Shown here in pieces: positions 1 to 7,687 of a stretch of 21,753 bases of DNA. Position 1 is the first letter of the stretch. The number at the start of each line of letters is the position of its first letter. Origin of the DNA: Coemansia sp. RSA 487 (Eukaryota > Kickxellomycota > Kickxellomycetes > Kickxellales > Kickxellaceae); the NCBI GenBank assembly GCA_027577595.1, contig JANBRJ010000157.1:1-21753 (forward strand), written 5' to 3'. The notes below the pieces were generated by a model. That model searched no databases and had not been told where the DNA came from. It saw nothing but the letters and a program-made list of their open reading frames with translations. The position numbers were made by a program, and so were the translations under genes.

Positions 1-123
1 AAATTTTTCTGCATATATTAAAAGTAAATAAATAAAAACCGGTTAACTTTTCGATGAAGAGTATTCTGCACACAAACAACATATTGATTCAATAAAGCAT
101 ATAGAAAATATTGAGGAAATTAG
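1..123. other. AT-rich 3' flank of the acyl-CoA synthetase-like gene
   Basis: This short AT-rich stretch lies downstream of the stop codon of the first minus-strand gene and probably holds its 3' untranslated region. No open frame or RNA gene is visible. Confidence 0.4.
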
Positions 124-2241
124 TTACTTTTTGGAAAGCAGTTTCTCTGCAGTGCGGCGGTTGGTGGATCCGTCAATGAACGCCATTGCGTTTGCGAACA
201 GGAAGGGCTCGGAGACAAGCTTGACGGTGATATCCGCAAGCGGGACGTCGCTGATCCATTGGTACGCGGGGACTAAGGCTGCGGTCTCGACGAGCTTCTG
301 GCGAATGTACTCGGCAGTCCAAGGGTAGTCGTCGATGATCTTGAGCTTGTACTCGCGCTTGGACCGCCTGGCCTCGGTGGCAAGTTCCATGGGCCGCGGG
401 TGCGCAACAATACCGATCTTTCGGGAGCCAGGCTTGGCTACGACACACACATCGGTGATAGCACGCGACGTCGCCAACACGCGCTCCAAGAGCTCAACAA
501 ACAGATAGCCTGAGGGCGACAGGGGGCTGCGTACGACCGTCTGGCGGGTGCCAATGATATCGATTGTGCCGTTCGGGAGGATCTCTGCGTAGACTGGAAG
601 GCGAAGCCAGCCATCAGCATCGCATGCCCAGGCGCCTGTTGCCTTCTGCTGCTTTCCGGCAGACCACACAGTTTCGCTTACGCTGGGGCCGCGGACAGCA
701 AGAACGCCGCGCGGATTGCTGCCAGAGACGGCAGGAGGATCGACACTCAGAGCCACGCCGTCTCCATCATTTATCTCGTCGGCGTCCACGATTTTGACCT
801 CGTTGCATGCAAGTGGCGCACCAACATTGTGGGCTACGATCGCCGAAGCGTAGTCGTAAAAGCTGCCAGCAGTGGCAATGGCAGTGGTCTGCGGGGCGCC
901 AAAAACAGGGATGACCCTGGCGCCATGCAGTACACGCAGCCACTCGATGCTCTTTGAGGGCGTCGAGGGCCCGTCAACGTACATCAGACGGAGCTTCCCG
1001 CCCAGCAGGTTGCGGTAGTGGCGGAAGTAGAAAAAGTCCCAGATATCTCTCTTGGGCGTCATGCCGCGCATCAGCGAGTCGACGACGCGACGGTACCCAG
1101 CCGTGAACAGCTTGTGCTCAAACATCGGGTAGTTGACAATGTGAGAGTAGAAGAGCTGCACTAGGTCGCGCACCAGCAGAGGATCGAGATGCACATACGT
1201 GGGCTCCAGGAGGTACGCTTGCTTGGAGAACTCTTCGGCGTCCATGGTATCGAGGATGCTGAGCGAGCATCCGTGGAGCAGCGCAACGTTGATGAGGTTG
1301 ACGGTGGCTGCCAGTGCCATCGATGACGTCGCCATGAACGAGTCCTTGTTGCTGAACTGCTGCGTCGCAGGGACGCTGGCAACGAGTCCGGCAACGGCCG
1401 CCAGTGCGTTGGCGTGTGTGGTGACCACGCCGCGCAGCGCGTTTGTGTCGGAGGCAGTCTGGTATGTGACGTATGCGGGATCTGATGGCGCAATGGCGGG
1501 GTCCTGCTCGGGCCCGCTACCTTGTTCTAGCTCAGCGAGAAGGCAAATCTTAGTGGCACTGCGCACAGCCTCAGCCTCTTCCGAGCCATCAAACTCACCA
1601 GTAACGATTGTGTGTGTGAGACGGGACTTTTTGAAGCAGGTGCTGAAGCGCTTAGCAGTGGTGCTGGATGCGATAAGCACACGCACGCCCGAGTCGCTCA
1701 GGATCGCCTCGACGGTTGCCAGCGACTCGGCTGCAGGGATCAGGATAGCAACTATACCAGCCTCGATGCATGCCTGGTACGCAATCAGAAAGTCGAGCGA
1801 GCTCTCGATGCAAATTGCCATGGCTCTGGCGCCATCACCGCTCTCGGCTGCCGGCACCGTGCGTAGAAGCCCGCCAGCAAGCGCAACGGAGCGCATGGCG
1901 ATATCCTCGGACGGGATGCGCTGGATCTTGCCGTCGACCATGAACTTGACTGCGTCGGAGCGTGGGGTGCGGCGGCCCATGCGGATGAGGTCGCGCAGCG
2001 TAAAGACCTCGCCGACAGGCGTGGATACTAGGGCGACGCCTTCGGGCGTGGCCTTGGAGCGGTAGACGGCGCTCTCGTGCTGCGACTCGCGCACTCTGCT
2101 GATAAACGACTGCTGTGAGAGCTGCAGAGGGTGGATGTCTGGCTGGTTCGCCTGTGGCGAGTAGTAGTAGAAGTAGACGGCGGCTACGGCGATGGCAACG
2201 CCTGCAGTCAGCACAAGTGCGGGGTCGACGGAGGCAGACAT
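124..2241 (-). CDS. Divergent long-chain acyl-CoA synthetase-like (AMP-binding fold) membrane protein, probable pseudoenzyme
   Basis: The product is 705 residues, the usual length of a fungal long-chain acyl-CoA synthetase. Residues about 8-27 form one hydrophobic segment, suggesting an N-terminal membrane anchor. The rest keeps family landmarks: an LLGGKLRLM-like stretch, VGAPLACNEVKIVD and a DGWLRL block near W545. The adenylation motifs are degraded. The phosphate-loop region (about 258-277) reads QTASDTNALRG, with its glycines lost and Arg270 where lysine is expected. The Tyr-Gly-x-Thr-Glu motif is FGAPQTT. The TGD motif after W545 is Leu-Pro-Val, losing the ribose-binding Asp. The C-terminal catalytic lysine appears to be Ser692. 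The start at 2241 was chosen because the hydrophobic anchor follows directly; the frame stays open upstream, but that part reads like untranslated leader. Adenylating activity is therefore doubtful. A scaffold or lipid-binding role is inference. Confidence 0.75.
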   Translation of the reverse strand: MSASVDPALVLTAGVAIAVAAVYFYYYSPQANQPDIHPLQLSQQSFISRVRESQHESAVYRSKATPEGVALVSTPVGEVFTLRDLIRMGRRTPRSDAVKFMVDGKIQRIPSEDIAMRSVALAGGLLRTVPAAESGDGARAMAICIESSLDFLIAYQACIEAGIVAILIPAAESLATVEAILSDSGVRVLIASSTTAKRFSTCFKKSRLTHTIVTGEFDGSEEAEAVRSATKICLLAELEQGSGPEQDPAIAPSDPAYVTYQTASDTNALRGVVTTHANALAAVAGLVASVPATQQFSNKDSFMATSSMALAATVNLINVALLHGCSLSILDTMDAEEFSKQAYLLEPTYVHLDPLLVRDLVQLFYSHIVNYPMFEHKLFTAGYRRVVDSLMRGMTPKRDIWDFFYFRHYRNLLGGKLRLMYVDGPSTPSKSIEWLRVLHGARVIPVFGAPQTTAIATAGSFYDYASAIVAHNVGAPLACNEVKIVDADEINDGDGVALSVDPPAVSGSNPRGVLAVRGPSVSETVWSAGKQQKATGAWACDADGWLRLPVYAEILPNGTIDIIGTRQTVVRSPLSPSGYLFVELLERVLATSRAITDVCVVAKPGSRKIGIVAHPRPMELATEARRSKREYKLKIIDDYPWTAEYIRQKLVETAALVPAYQWISDVPLADITVKLVSEPFLFANAMAFIDGSTNRRTAEKLLSKK

Positions 2242-2317
2242 GGTGCTTTTGCTTGGCTTCAGGGGGAGAAGGGGAAATGGACCCGGCGCTGATAAAGTAG
2301 TAGAAAATAAGAGCGGT

Positions 2318-2326
2318 GTATTTAAA
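2318..2326 (-). promoter_or_regulatory. Possible TATA element of the acyl-CoA synthetase-like gene
   Basis: On the minus strand this reads TTTTAAATA, about 80 bases upstream of the chosen start codon at 2241. The spacing fits a TATA-like element and supports the start at 2241 over more upstream ones. It is a short AT-rich motif and could be chance. Confidence 0.3.
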
Positions 2327-2528
2327 AGGGGATGTTGGACAAGGGGAGAAGAGGGGGGAAGTTCGAAGAGACGAGGCTGCTTTTCTTTTTCTCTCGACGC
2401 TCCGGCCTTTTGAACGGAAGGCGCGATGCACAAAAGCGGCGGCTGCAGATCATGTGCCGCAATGAATAAGGATCGCCTGGCTGGCGCACATCGATTGGGC
2501 GGCGCCTTCGCTCTCGGGCAATTTGCGG

Positions 2529-3746
2529 TTAGAAGCTGGACGAGCGCGGCACGTAGCCCATGTGCTTGAGCCGGTCCAACGGCCACTTCTGGATAAAGTC
2601 GATCGTGTACGGATCCAGCAGCCCGCGCCGCGCGCGCTCCACGCCGGCCCACGCAATCATCACGCCGTTGTCGGTGCACAGCCTGGGCGGCGGACACACC
2701 AGCGGCACCCTGTTCTCGTCTGCCAGCGCCTGAAGCTGCGCACGGACTGTTCGGTTGCTTGCCACGCCGCCGCTGACCACAAGACACGTTGCGTTGACGC
2801 CCAGGGCCGTGCGTGCGTGCGCGAATGCCAGCGCCGTCTTCTTGCGCAGATGCCGCGCCGCTGTCATCTGGAACGCCGCAGCAACGTCGGCGCAGTCGGT
2901 GCTGCTGTCGGGGTCGAATGATCCGGTCTCGCGCAGGCGCCGGACATGCGCCTTGAGCCCGGAGAAGCTGAAATCGAGCAGCTTAGCGGTGTCGTGCTTG
3001 TCCATGGGCATGGGCATGGCGAAGCGGTGTGGATCGCCGGTCCCTGCCAGGCGCTCGAGCGCAGGGCCCGGACCGCCACCCTCCTGCGCAACAACCCAGG
3101 GGACGCGCAGCTCGCGCGCAACCTTGTCGAAGGCCTCACCGACGCTGTCGTCACGCGTGGAACCGATCAGCGTGTAGTCGTTGACGGCGTGGACCGCCAG
3201 CGTCAGCGTGTGGCCGCCGCTGGCAAGCACGCACAGAAACGGGAAGCGCACGCGGTCCTCTGCGCCCATCCGCGCCATCAGCGCATGCGCTTCCATGTGG
3301 TGCACGCCCACAAGCGCCACGCCGTGGGCCGCCGCCAGCGCCTTGCCTGCCGCCACGCAGACCGCCAGGCTGGACGGCAGTCCGGGCCCACGCGTCACTG
3401 CCACCGCATCAAGGTCGCCGACGCCCAGCCCCGCAGCCGCCAGCGCTCCGCGGATCACCAGCGGCATGTGCTTCAAGTGCTCGTTGGCTGCCAGCCCAGG
3501 CACAATCCCCCCGTGCGCCTCGTGAACCGTGTACTGGTGCCGCGTGCTCTCGCCCAGGATCCGCCCATCGCTGCTGACAACTGCTGCCGCGGTGTCGTCG
3601 CACGACGACTCGATCCCCAGCACCCGCATCGGCCGCGTGCTCATCTGCCGCCGCCACGCCACTAGGAGAGCCCGTCTGCAGCCTGCGGATCCGTGTTGTG
3701 TCAGGAGTCGAGAAGCCGCAAGCATTCTTTCTGGAACTACTACCAC
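2529..3746 (-). CDS. QRI7: Mitochondrial tRNA N6-threonylcarbamoyladenosine transferase (Qri7/OSGEPL1)
   Basis: This 405-residue protein belongs to the Kae1/TsaD/Qri7 family, which transfers the threonylcarbamoyl group from threonylcarbamoyl-AMP to A37 of ANN-reading tRNAs. The N-terminal 35 or so residues are rich in Arg, Ala and Leu, as in a mitochondrial targeting peptide, pointing to the mitochondrial Qri7 branch rather than cytosolic Kae1. The family opening VLGIESSCDDTAAAV follows. The metal-binding motif is HMEAH at residues 150-154. Further landmarks are LASGGHT, GEAFDKVAREL, FSFSGLK, VVSGGVASN and the late CTDNG motif with its metal-ligand Asp. The core looks complete and intact. Translation could also begin at Met8 (3725), which gives a cleaner targeting peptide. 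The gene is divergent from MRS2, so the two may share a promoter. Confidence 0.95.
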   Translation of the reverse strand: MVVVPERMLAASRLLTQHGSAGCRRALLVAWRRQMSTRPMRVLGIESSCDDTAAAVVSSDGRILGESTRHQYTVHEAHGGIVPGLAANEHLKHMPLVIRGALAAAGLGVGDLDAVAVTRGPGLPSSLAVCVAAGKALAAAHGVALVGVHHMEAHALMARMGAEDRVRFPFLCVLASGGHTLTLAVHAVNDYTLIGSTRDDSVGEAFDKVARELRVPWVVAQEGGGPGPALERLAGTGDPHRFAMPMPMDKHDTAKLLDFSFSGLKAHVRRLRETGSFDPDSSTDCADVAAAFQMTAARHLRKKTALAFAHARTALGVNATCLVVSGGVASNRTVRAQLQALADENRVPLVCPPPRLCTDNGVMIAWAGVERARRGLLDPYTIDFIQKWPLDRLKHMGYVPRSSSF

Positions 3747-3972
3747 AGTGCTTACAATAAATGATCTATAGAAAAATGGGATAAGAAAGTATGGTAAGAG
3801 AGTGAAAATCGGCTGACTTGTACAATGGAGTTTCTTTGAATTATGTCATGCACATGCATCACAAAATTTTTTTTTTTCCCTTTTCCTTTCTTTATAGATT
3901 TTTGCTTCTTATATTTAGTCTGCTTAATGTTTTACTCTTGTTCTTGTTTTGTCGTGCCCAAGTCTGTTGTAA
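3747..3972. promoter_or_regulatory. Divergent intergenic region between QRI7 and MRS2
   Basis: This 226-base spacer separates two head-to-head start codons and must hold both promoters. It contains a long T/C tract at about 3867-3893 followed by TTTATAG, which could be a pyrimidine-rich promoter stretch or the 3' end of a leader intron in MRS2. No clear TATA element is seen. Confidence 0.5.
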
Positions 3973-5577
3973 ATGAACCCCGCGCCTTTGAGTGCCTCTT
4001 TTTCTGCTGCGCTACTCAGAACCAGGCTATCGCTGCTGTCTGCCGTCACAACCGCCTCCTCCCCCGCCTGTACAAATCTCAATCGCCAATGTATGCTCGG
4101 AAGCGCGTCGCTGTCTGCAGCGTCTAGGAACACACTCACGACATGCTCACACCAGCAGCCGCGACCTATGTACCCTGCCATTGGTCGGAGGGACTTCTGG
4201 CGCCCTCGGATACCAACAGCCGCCACTCGGCAAACGCGGTGGATGTCGTTCAATGTGTTTGATCTTCTGCCAGATCTGGAATCTCTCAAATCGCGGCGCA
4301 CCAAGCGGCTGGAGGACGCCGTGGGTAAGGGCAAGGTCAAACACAACTTTGGCTCGCCGTTCGAGCACATGACGCAGCCGCTATCTGGGTTAAAGCGCAA
4401 CTGGAAGCAGAATGCGAAGGATGCGCCGGCGCCTGACGACTCTGAGAACTCGCAAAAGCAGCCACCGCTGCGTCAGGAGGTTTACCGGTACCAGCGCAGT
4501 GCACAGCTGGCTGACCAGCCCTTCATCCCAGAGTCTGGCGGCAAGGAGAGCCGCGCGCGCATGGAGCAGATGCCTGACCTACGCCTGCGCTGCACCGAAC
4601 TTGATATCCATGGCAACGTCACCGTGCGTGCTGGAGAGTTCCTAAAATCCGAGCTGTGCGCGCAGCACGGACTCCAGCCGCGCGATCTGCGCAAAATCGA
4701 CAGCAAGTTCGTCAACCAGATGCCGGCCATTCTGGTGCGCAAGCACGCCATCCTCATCAACCTGCTGCATATCCGCGCCCTGATCGAGGCCGACCGCATC
4801 GTGCTGTTTGACTCCATTGGCGCCCAGGGCTCCTACAACCAGGGGCTGCTTGTCTATGAACTGCAGGAGCGCCTGCGAAGCCCCTCTGGCACCAGGAACC
4901 ACCCCGCCGATGCTACTGCTCCCGAGCTTCTCCAGCCCTTTGAGTTCCGTGCCCTTGAAGCCGTTCTGATCAGCGTCGTTAGTTCGCTCCAGAGCGATGA
5001 GGAGGTTCTGGTCAATCTGGTGCAGAACCTGCTGGCATATCTGGAAGAGAGCGTCGACAGGTCCAAGCTGCGCGAGCTCCTACAGTACTCGAAGCGTCTT
5101 TCGCGCTTTAGCCAAAAGGTGCTGAACATCCGGGACGCCATTGAGGAGGTTCTGGAGCAGGACGAGGATCTGGCATCCATGTACCTGACCGAAAAGCTGC
5201 ACGGCATGACGCGCAAGAAGGACGACCACGACGACGTGGAGCTGATGATGGAGACGTACCTGAAGCAGGTTGAGGAGATCGTCAACCACATCGAGTCGGC
5301 GTCATCGCACGTGCGCACAACAGAAGACGTTGTCAACATCATTCTTGACTCGCAGCGCAACAGCCTTTTGCTCTTGGAGATCAGACTGACCATCCTGACC
5401 GTCGGCCTGAGCACAGGCACCTTTATTACTGGCCTGTTTGGCATGAATCTGCTGAGCACGCTAGAATCCCATCCTGAGGCCTTCTATGTGGTGTCGTGCA
5501 TTGCCTTTATTGCCATTGTATCGTTAACCCTTGCTGGTCTGCGTGCCATGCGCAAGGTGCTTCGGAAAATCAACTAA
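3973..5577 (+). CDS. MRS2: Mitochondrial inner-membrane magnesium channel, Mrs2/Lpe10 family
   Basis: This 534-residue protein is a CorA-superfamily Mg2+ channel of the Mrs2 type, which brings Mg2+ into the mitochondrial matrix. The first 90 or so residues are rich in Ser, Ala, Thr and Arg with few acidic residues, as expected for a targeting sequence. The conserved matrix domain begins near RCTELDIHGNV and continues through LRKID and PAILVRKHAILINLLHIRA. A long charged helical region follows (ESVDRSKLRELL, YLTEKLHGM). The first transmembrane helix ends with the signature Gly-Met-Asn at residues 490-492, and a second hydrophobic helix (FYVVSCIAFIAIVSLTLAGL) lies just before a basic C-terminus. 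It is a complete single exon. It is somewhat longer than yeast Mrs2, mostly in the N-terminal linker. Mrs2 and Lpe10 cannot be told apart here. Confidence 0.95.
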   Translation: MNPAPLSASFSAALLRTRLSLLSAVTTASSPACTNLNRQCMLGSASLSAASRNTLTTCSHQQPRPMYPAIGRRDFWRPRIPTAATRQTRWMSFNVFDLLPDLESLKSRRTKRLEDAVGKGKVKHNFGSPFEHMTQPLSGLKRNWKQNAKDAPAPDDSENSQKQPPLRQEVYRYQRSAQLADQPFIPESGGKESRARMEQMPDLRLRCTELDIHGNVTVRAGEFLKSELCAQHGLQPRDLRKIDSKFVNQMPAILVRKHAILINLLHIRALIEADRIVLFDSIGAQGSYNQGLLVYELQERLRSPSGTRNHPADATAPELLQPFEFRALEAVLISVVSSLQSDEEVLVNLVQNLLAYLEESVDRSKLRELLQYSKRLSRFSQKVLNIRDAIEEVLEQDEDLASMYLTEKLHGMTRKKDDHDDVELMMETYLKQVEEIVNHIESASSHVRTTEDVVNIILDSQRNSLLLLEIRLTILTVGLSTGTFITGLFGMNLLSTLESHPEAFYVVSCIAFIAIVSLTLAGLRAMRKVLRKIN

Positions 5578-6076
5578 GCCCCGTCTGTTAATTACCACAT
5601 ACTTGGGGTTAGAGCTTTTACATATATCTTCATTGTTATGCATTCTTGCTTGTAAATTTACAGAAGCCGTTGCCTGTTTAAGATCCTTTCAAAGATATAG
5701 TCAATCTGGTGTTTGCCTGCCTGCCTGCCTGCCTACCTGTCTGTCTAATCATGCATCAATAGATACTTCTTGATTCGCTTTCACGAGCCGAGCCGCAACT
5801 TTTGTGCAACGACTTCAAAAGCGAATTGTAAGGACTTTACATGCGATCTTAAAGATTTTATCCAACAAGAAAAAGCAAGAAAACTCTTTTCTTTTGTTTG
5901 CATTCACAATTTACTTTTTATCTTCAACTTTAATCAAACTTCAAGAACAATCCTTTTTGATTACTCTTCTTCAAAATTCTTTATTTCTAGTTTACTCTAA
6001 TCCAAACGGCTTCTACAGTTTTCTATATTTCTCCTTGTTTCACCAGACGAGCACGCTCCTTTCTCAATTACACAAA
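5578..6076 (+). promoter_or_regulatory. Spacer between MRS2 and the eIF4E-like gene
   Basis: This spacer of about 500 bases holds the 3' end of MRS2 and the promoter and leader of the downstream gene. The last 250 bases are rich in T and C and in AT, typical of a fungal 5' leader. The frame of the next gene remains open back to 5804, but its composition is not coding-like. The only structure seen is a tetranucleotide repeat at 5714-5745. Confidence 0.5.
5714..5745. repeat. TGCC tetranucleotide microsatellite
   Basis: Five perfect TGCC units are followed by one TACC and two TGTC units, giving eight 4-base units in the MRS2-eIF4E spacer. The decay at one end is typical of an ageing microsatellite. 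Confidence 0.85.
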
Positions 6077-7039
6077 ATGTATGCTTTACCCACTCAGGCT
6101 CCCTCGGCAACAAAGAAAGCCCGCGACTCGAATTATCCGCCTACTACAACAATGCCGTCAGCAAAGATACCCCAGTACCAGCGCGACAGACCTACTGCAC
6201 AGGCGAGATCAGGCATGCAGTCTCTGACTGGCAACAGTAGCCCGGATGTTTCGGGCTCTGTAAATACAAACAATACAACAGAATCAACACTGGGTGCCAA
6301 GATGCCGCCTACTACTACTGGACCGTACTTGGCGCCGGGCGCTCGACAAGAGAGTAGTGGCAACGTTTGGAGCGTATCACGGCTGTTTACCCAAAAGAGC
6401 TTGCAGCAGCAGCAGCAGAATGGCACTGAGGGCCAATCTGAAAGCAAGCCAAGTTCTGCCGTGGACACCATGCCTGTGTATGCTTGCAAGCCTGGCGAGC
6501 ATCCACTTCAGTTTGCATGGTCCTTTTGGTTCATGCATCGTGCGCCTGGCCACAAGATAGACGACTACGAGGCAGCGATGATCAGGGTCGCGACGTTTGC
6601 CAGTGTCGAGTCGTTCTGGGCCTCATACAGCCATTTGCGGAGGACAGACCAGGTACCGACCATCACTGACTACCACATGTTCCGTGCTGGCGTTAGGCCC
6701 GTGTGGGAAGACCCGGCAAACGTCGCCGGTGGCAAGTGGATGGTCCGCCTAAAAAAGGGCATTTCTCCGAGGATGTGGGAGAAGCTTGCTATTGCTGTTG
6801 TCGGCGGCGCTTTCGATGCTGGCGACGAGGTGTGTGGCATTGTAATATCTATAAGAAACTCGGAGGACATCATTTCCTTGTGGAACAAAACCGCTATTGA
6901 CCACAGGGCTAACGGCCGCATTAGGGACACCATGAAACACGTCATGGGGCTTCCTACCGATTGCATTATCCAATACAAGGCTCACAATGACTCGCTGAGA
7001 GATACCTCAACTTTTAGAAATGCAGATATCTCCAAATAG
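6077..7039 (+). CDS. eIF4E-family mRNA cap-binding protein, class II-like (4EHP/eIF4E2 type)
   Basis: The product is 320 residues. The first 140 or so are low-complexity, rich in Ser, Thr, Gln and Pro, with a short Gln run. The C-terminal half is an eIF4E fold that binds the m7G cap. It starts at HPLQ and runs through FASVESFWASYSHL, WEDPAN, GGKWMVRLKKG, CGIVISIRN and SLWNKTA. It ends with TSTFRNADI, which resembles the tail of a human eIF4E2 form as I recall it. One cap-stacking residue is Trp210, followed by Glu211. The position equivalent to mammalian eIF4E Trp56 is Tyr164, as in 4EHP, whereas the Trp43 position remains Trp148. Class II members often act as translational repressors; that role here is inference. 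The start was chosen because CACAAAATG begins the first clearly coding-like stretch. Confidence 0.9.
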   Translation: MYALPTQAPSATKKARDSNYPPTTTMPSAKIPQYQRDRPTAQARSGMQSLTGNSSPDVSGSVNTNNTTESTLGAKMPPTTTGPYLAPGARQESSGNVWSVSRLFTQKSLQQQQQNGTEGQSESKPSSAVDTMPVYACKPGEHPLQFAWSFWFMHRAPGHKIDDYEAAMIRVATFASVESFWASYSHLRRTDQVPTITDYHMFRAGVRPVWEDPANVAGGKWMVRLKKGISPRMWEKLAIAVVGGAFDAGDEVCGIVISIRNSEDIISLWNKTAIDHRANGRIRDTMKHVMGLPTDCIIQYKAHNDSLRDTSTFRNADISK

Positions 7040-7687
7040 CCACTGGGTGTAGTTTCAGGCATTGAAGCAACGGTTATCTGAAGGTTTCTTATTTTTGTTC
7101 CTTAATTTTGGTAGTCCATTTGGCCCTGCACTCTGCCAAAGCTTTCTCAAGAAACCAGCCGCTAGCCCGTTATTTCCGCGTTTAGTAAGGAAGGCTTTGC
7201 CCAAATTTTAGATAAACAAAACTTTGCATATACGTCACCAAATCCAGTCATTTGTAACCGTTTATCAGAATCATGTGGGGACGGCTAAAGTACACTATTC
7301 AAATGAGCAAGAAAATATATGACCTAAAGGTTATAACGATAGAAAGGAAGCGATGAGAGATAAAAGGGTGGAAAAGGGCACGAAGCCTCTAGGAGAATAA
7401 TAAGCAAAGCATTAATTTAGAAGATGAAAGAAAAAATAATAAATGAGTCGAAGGATGGAAGGGAGGCGGCGGAACTCGTAACAAAAATAATAAATAGCTT
7501 TCTAGTGCTCAGGGTAGCATGGACACATCGCAATAGCAGCCATCGTTGGTAGCATCCATACCTGAGCTTGGTCCACTTAGTCCAAGCTTAATTTGCGTTG
7601 ATGGCGCAAACTGTTTCTCTTTTTTTTGTAGATTTCAAATACATGTCCGTGTATGCTGCAACATGGCCAGATAGACGCTTGAAAAGC
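7040..7687. other. Convergent 3' spacer between the eIF4E-like and poly-Q genes
   Basis: This AT-rich interval of 648 bases lies between two converging stop codons and should hold both 3' untranslated regions. Several AATAA-type stretches occur around 7397-7490. No supported gene or structured RNA is visible. Confidence 0.5.

Noticed and set aside
1199-2065. Plus-strand 288-codon frame antisense to the acyl-CoA synthetase-like gene
   Set aside because: Its codons are the complement of a well-supported protein and the product shows no domain.
2242-2787. Open 182-codon extension upstream of the acyl-CoA synthetase-like start
   Set aside because: It overlaps the 3' end of QRI7, is Arg/Pro-rich without motifs, and the natural N-terminal anchor begins at 2241. 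GC-rich sequence keeps frames open by chance.
2946-3665. Plus-strand 239-codon frame antisense to QRI7, with others nearby
   Set aside because: QRI7 is conserved over its full length. The antisense frames are Arg/His-rich shadows of GC-rich coding DNA.
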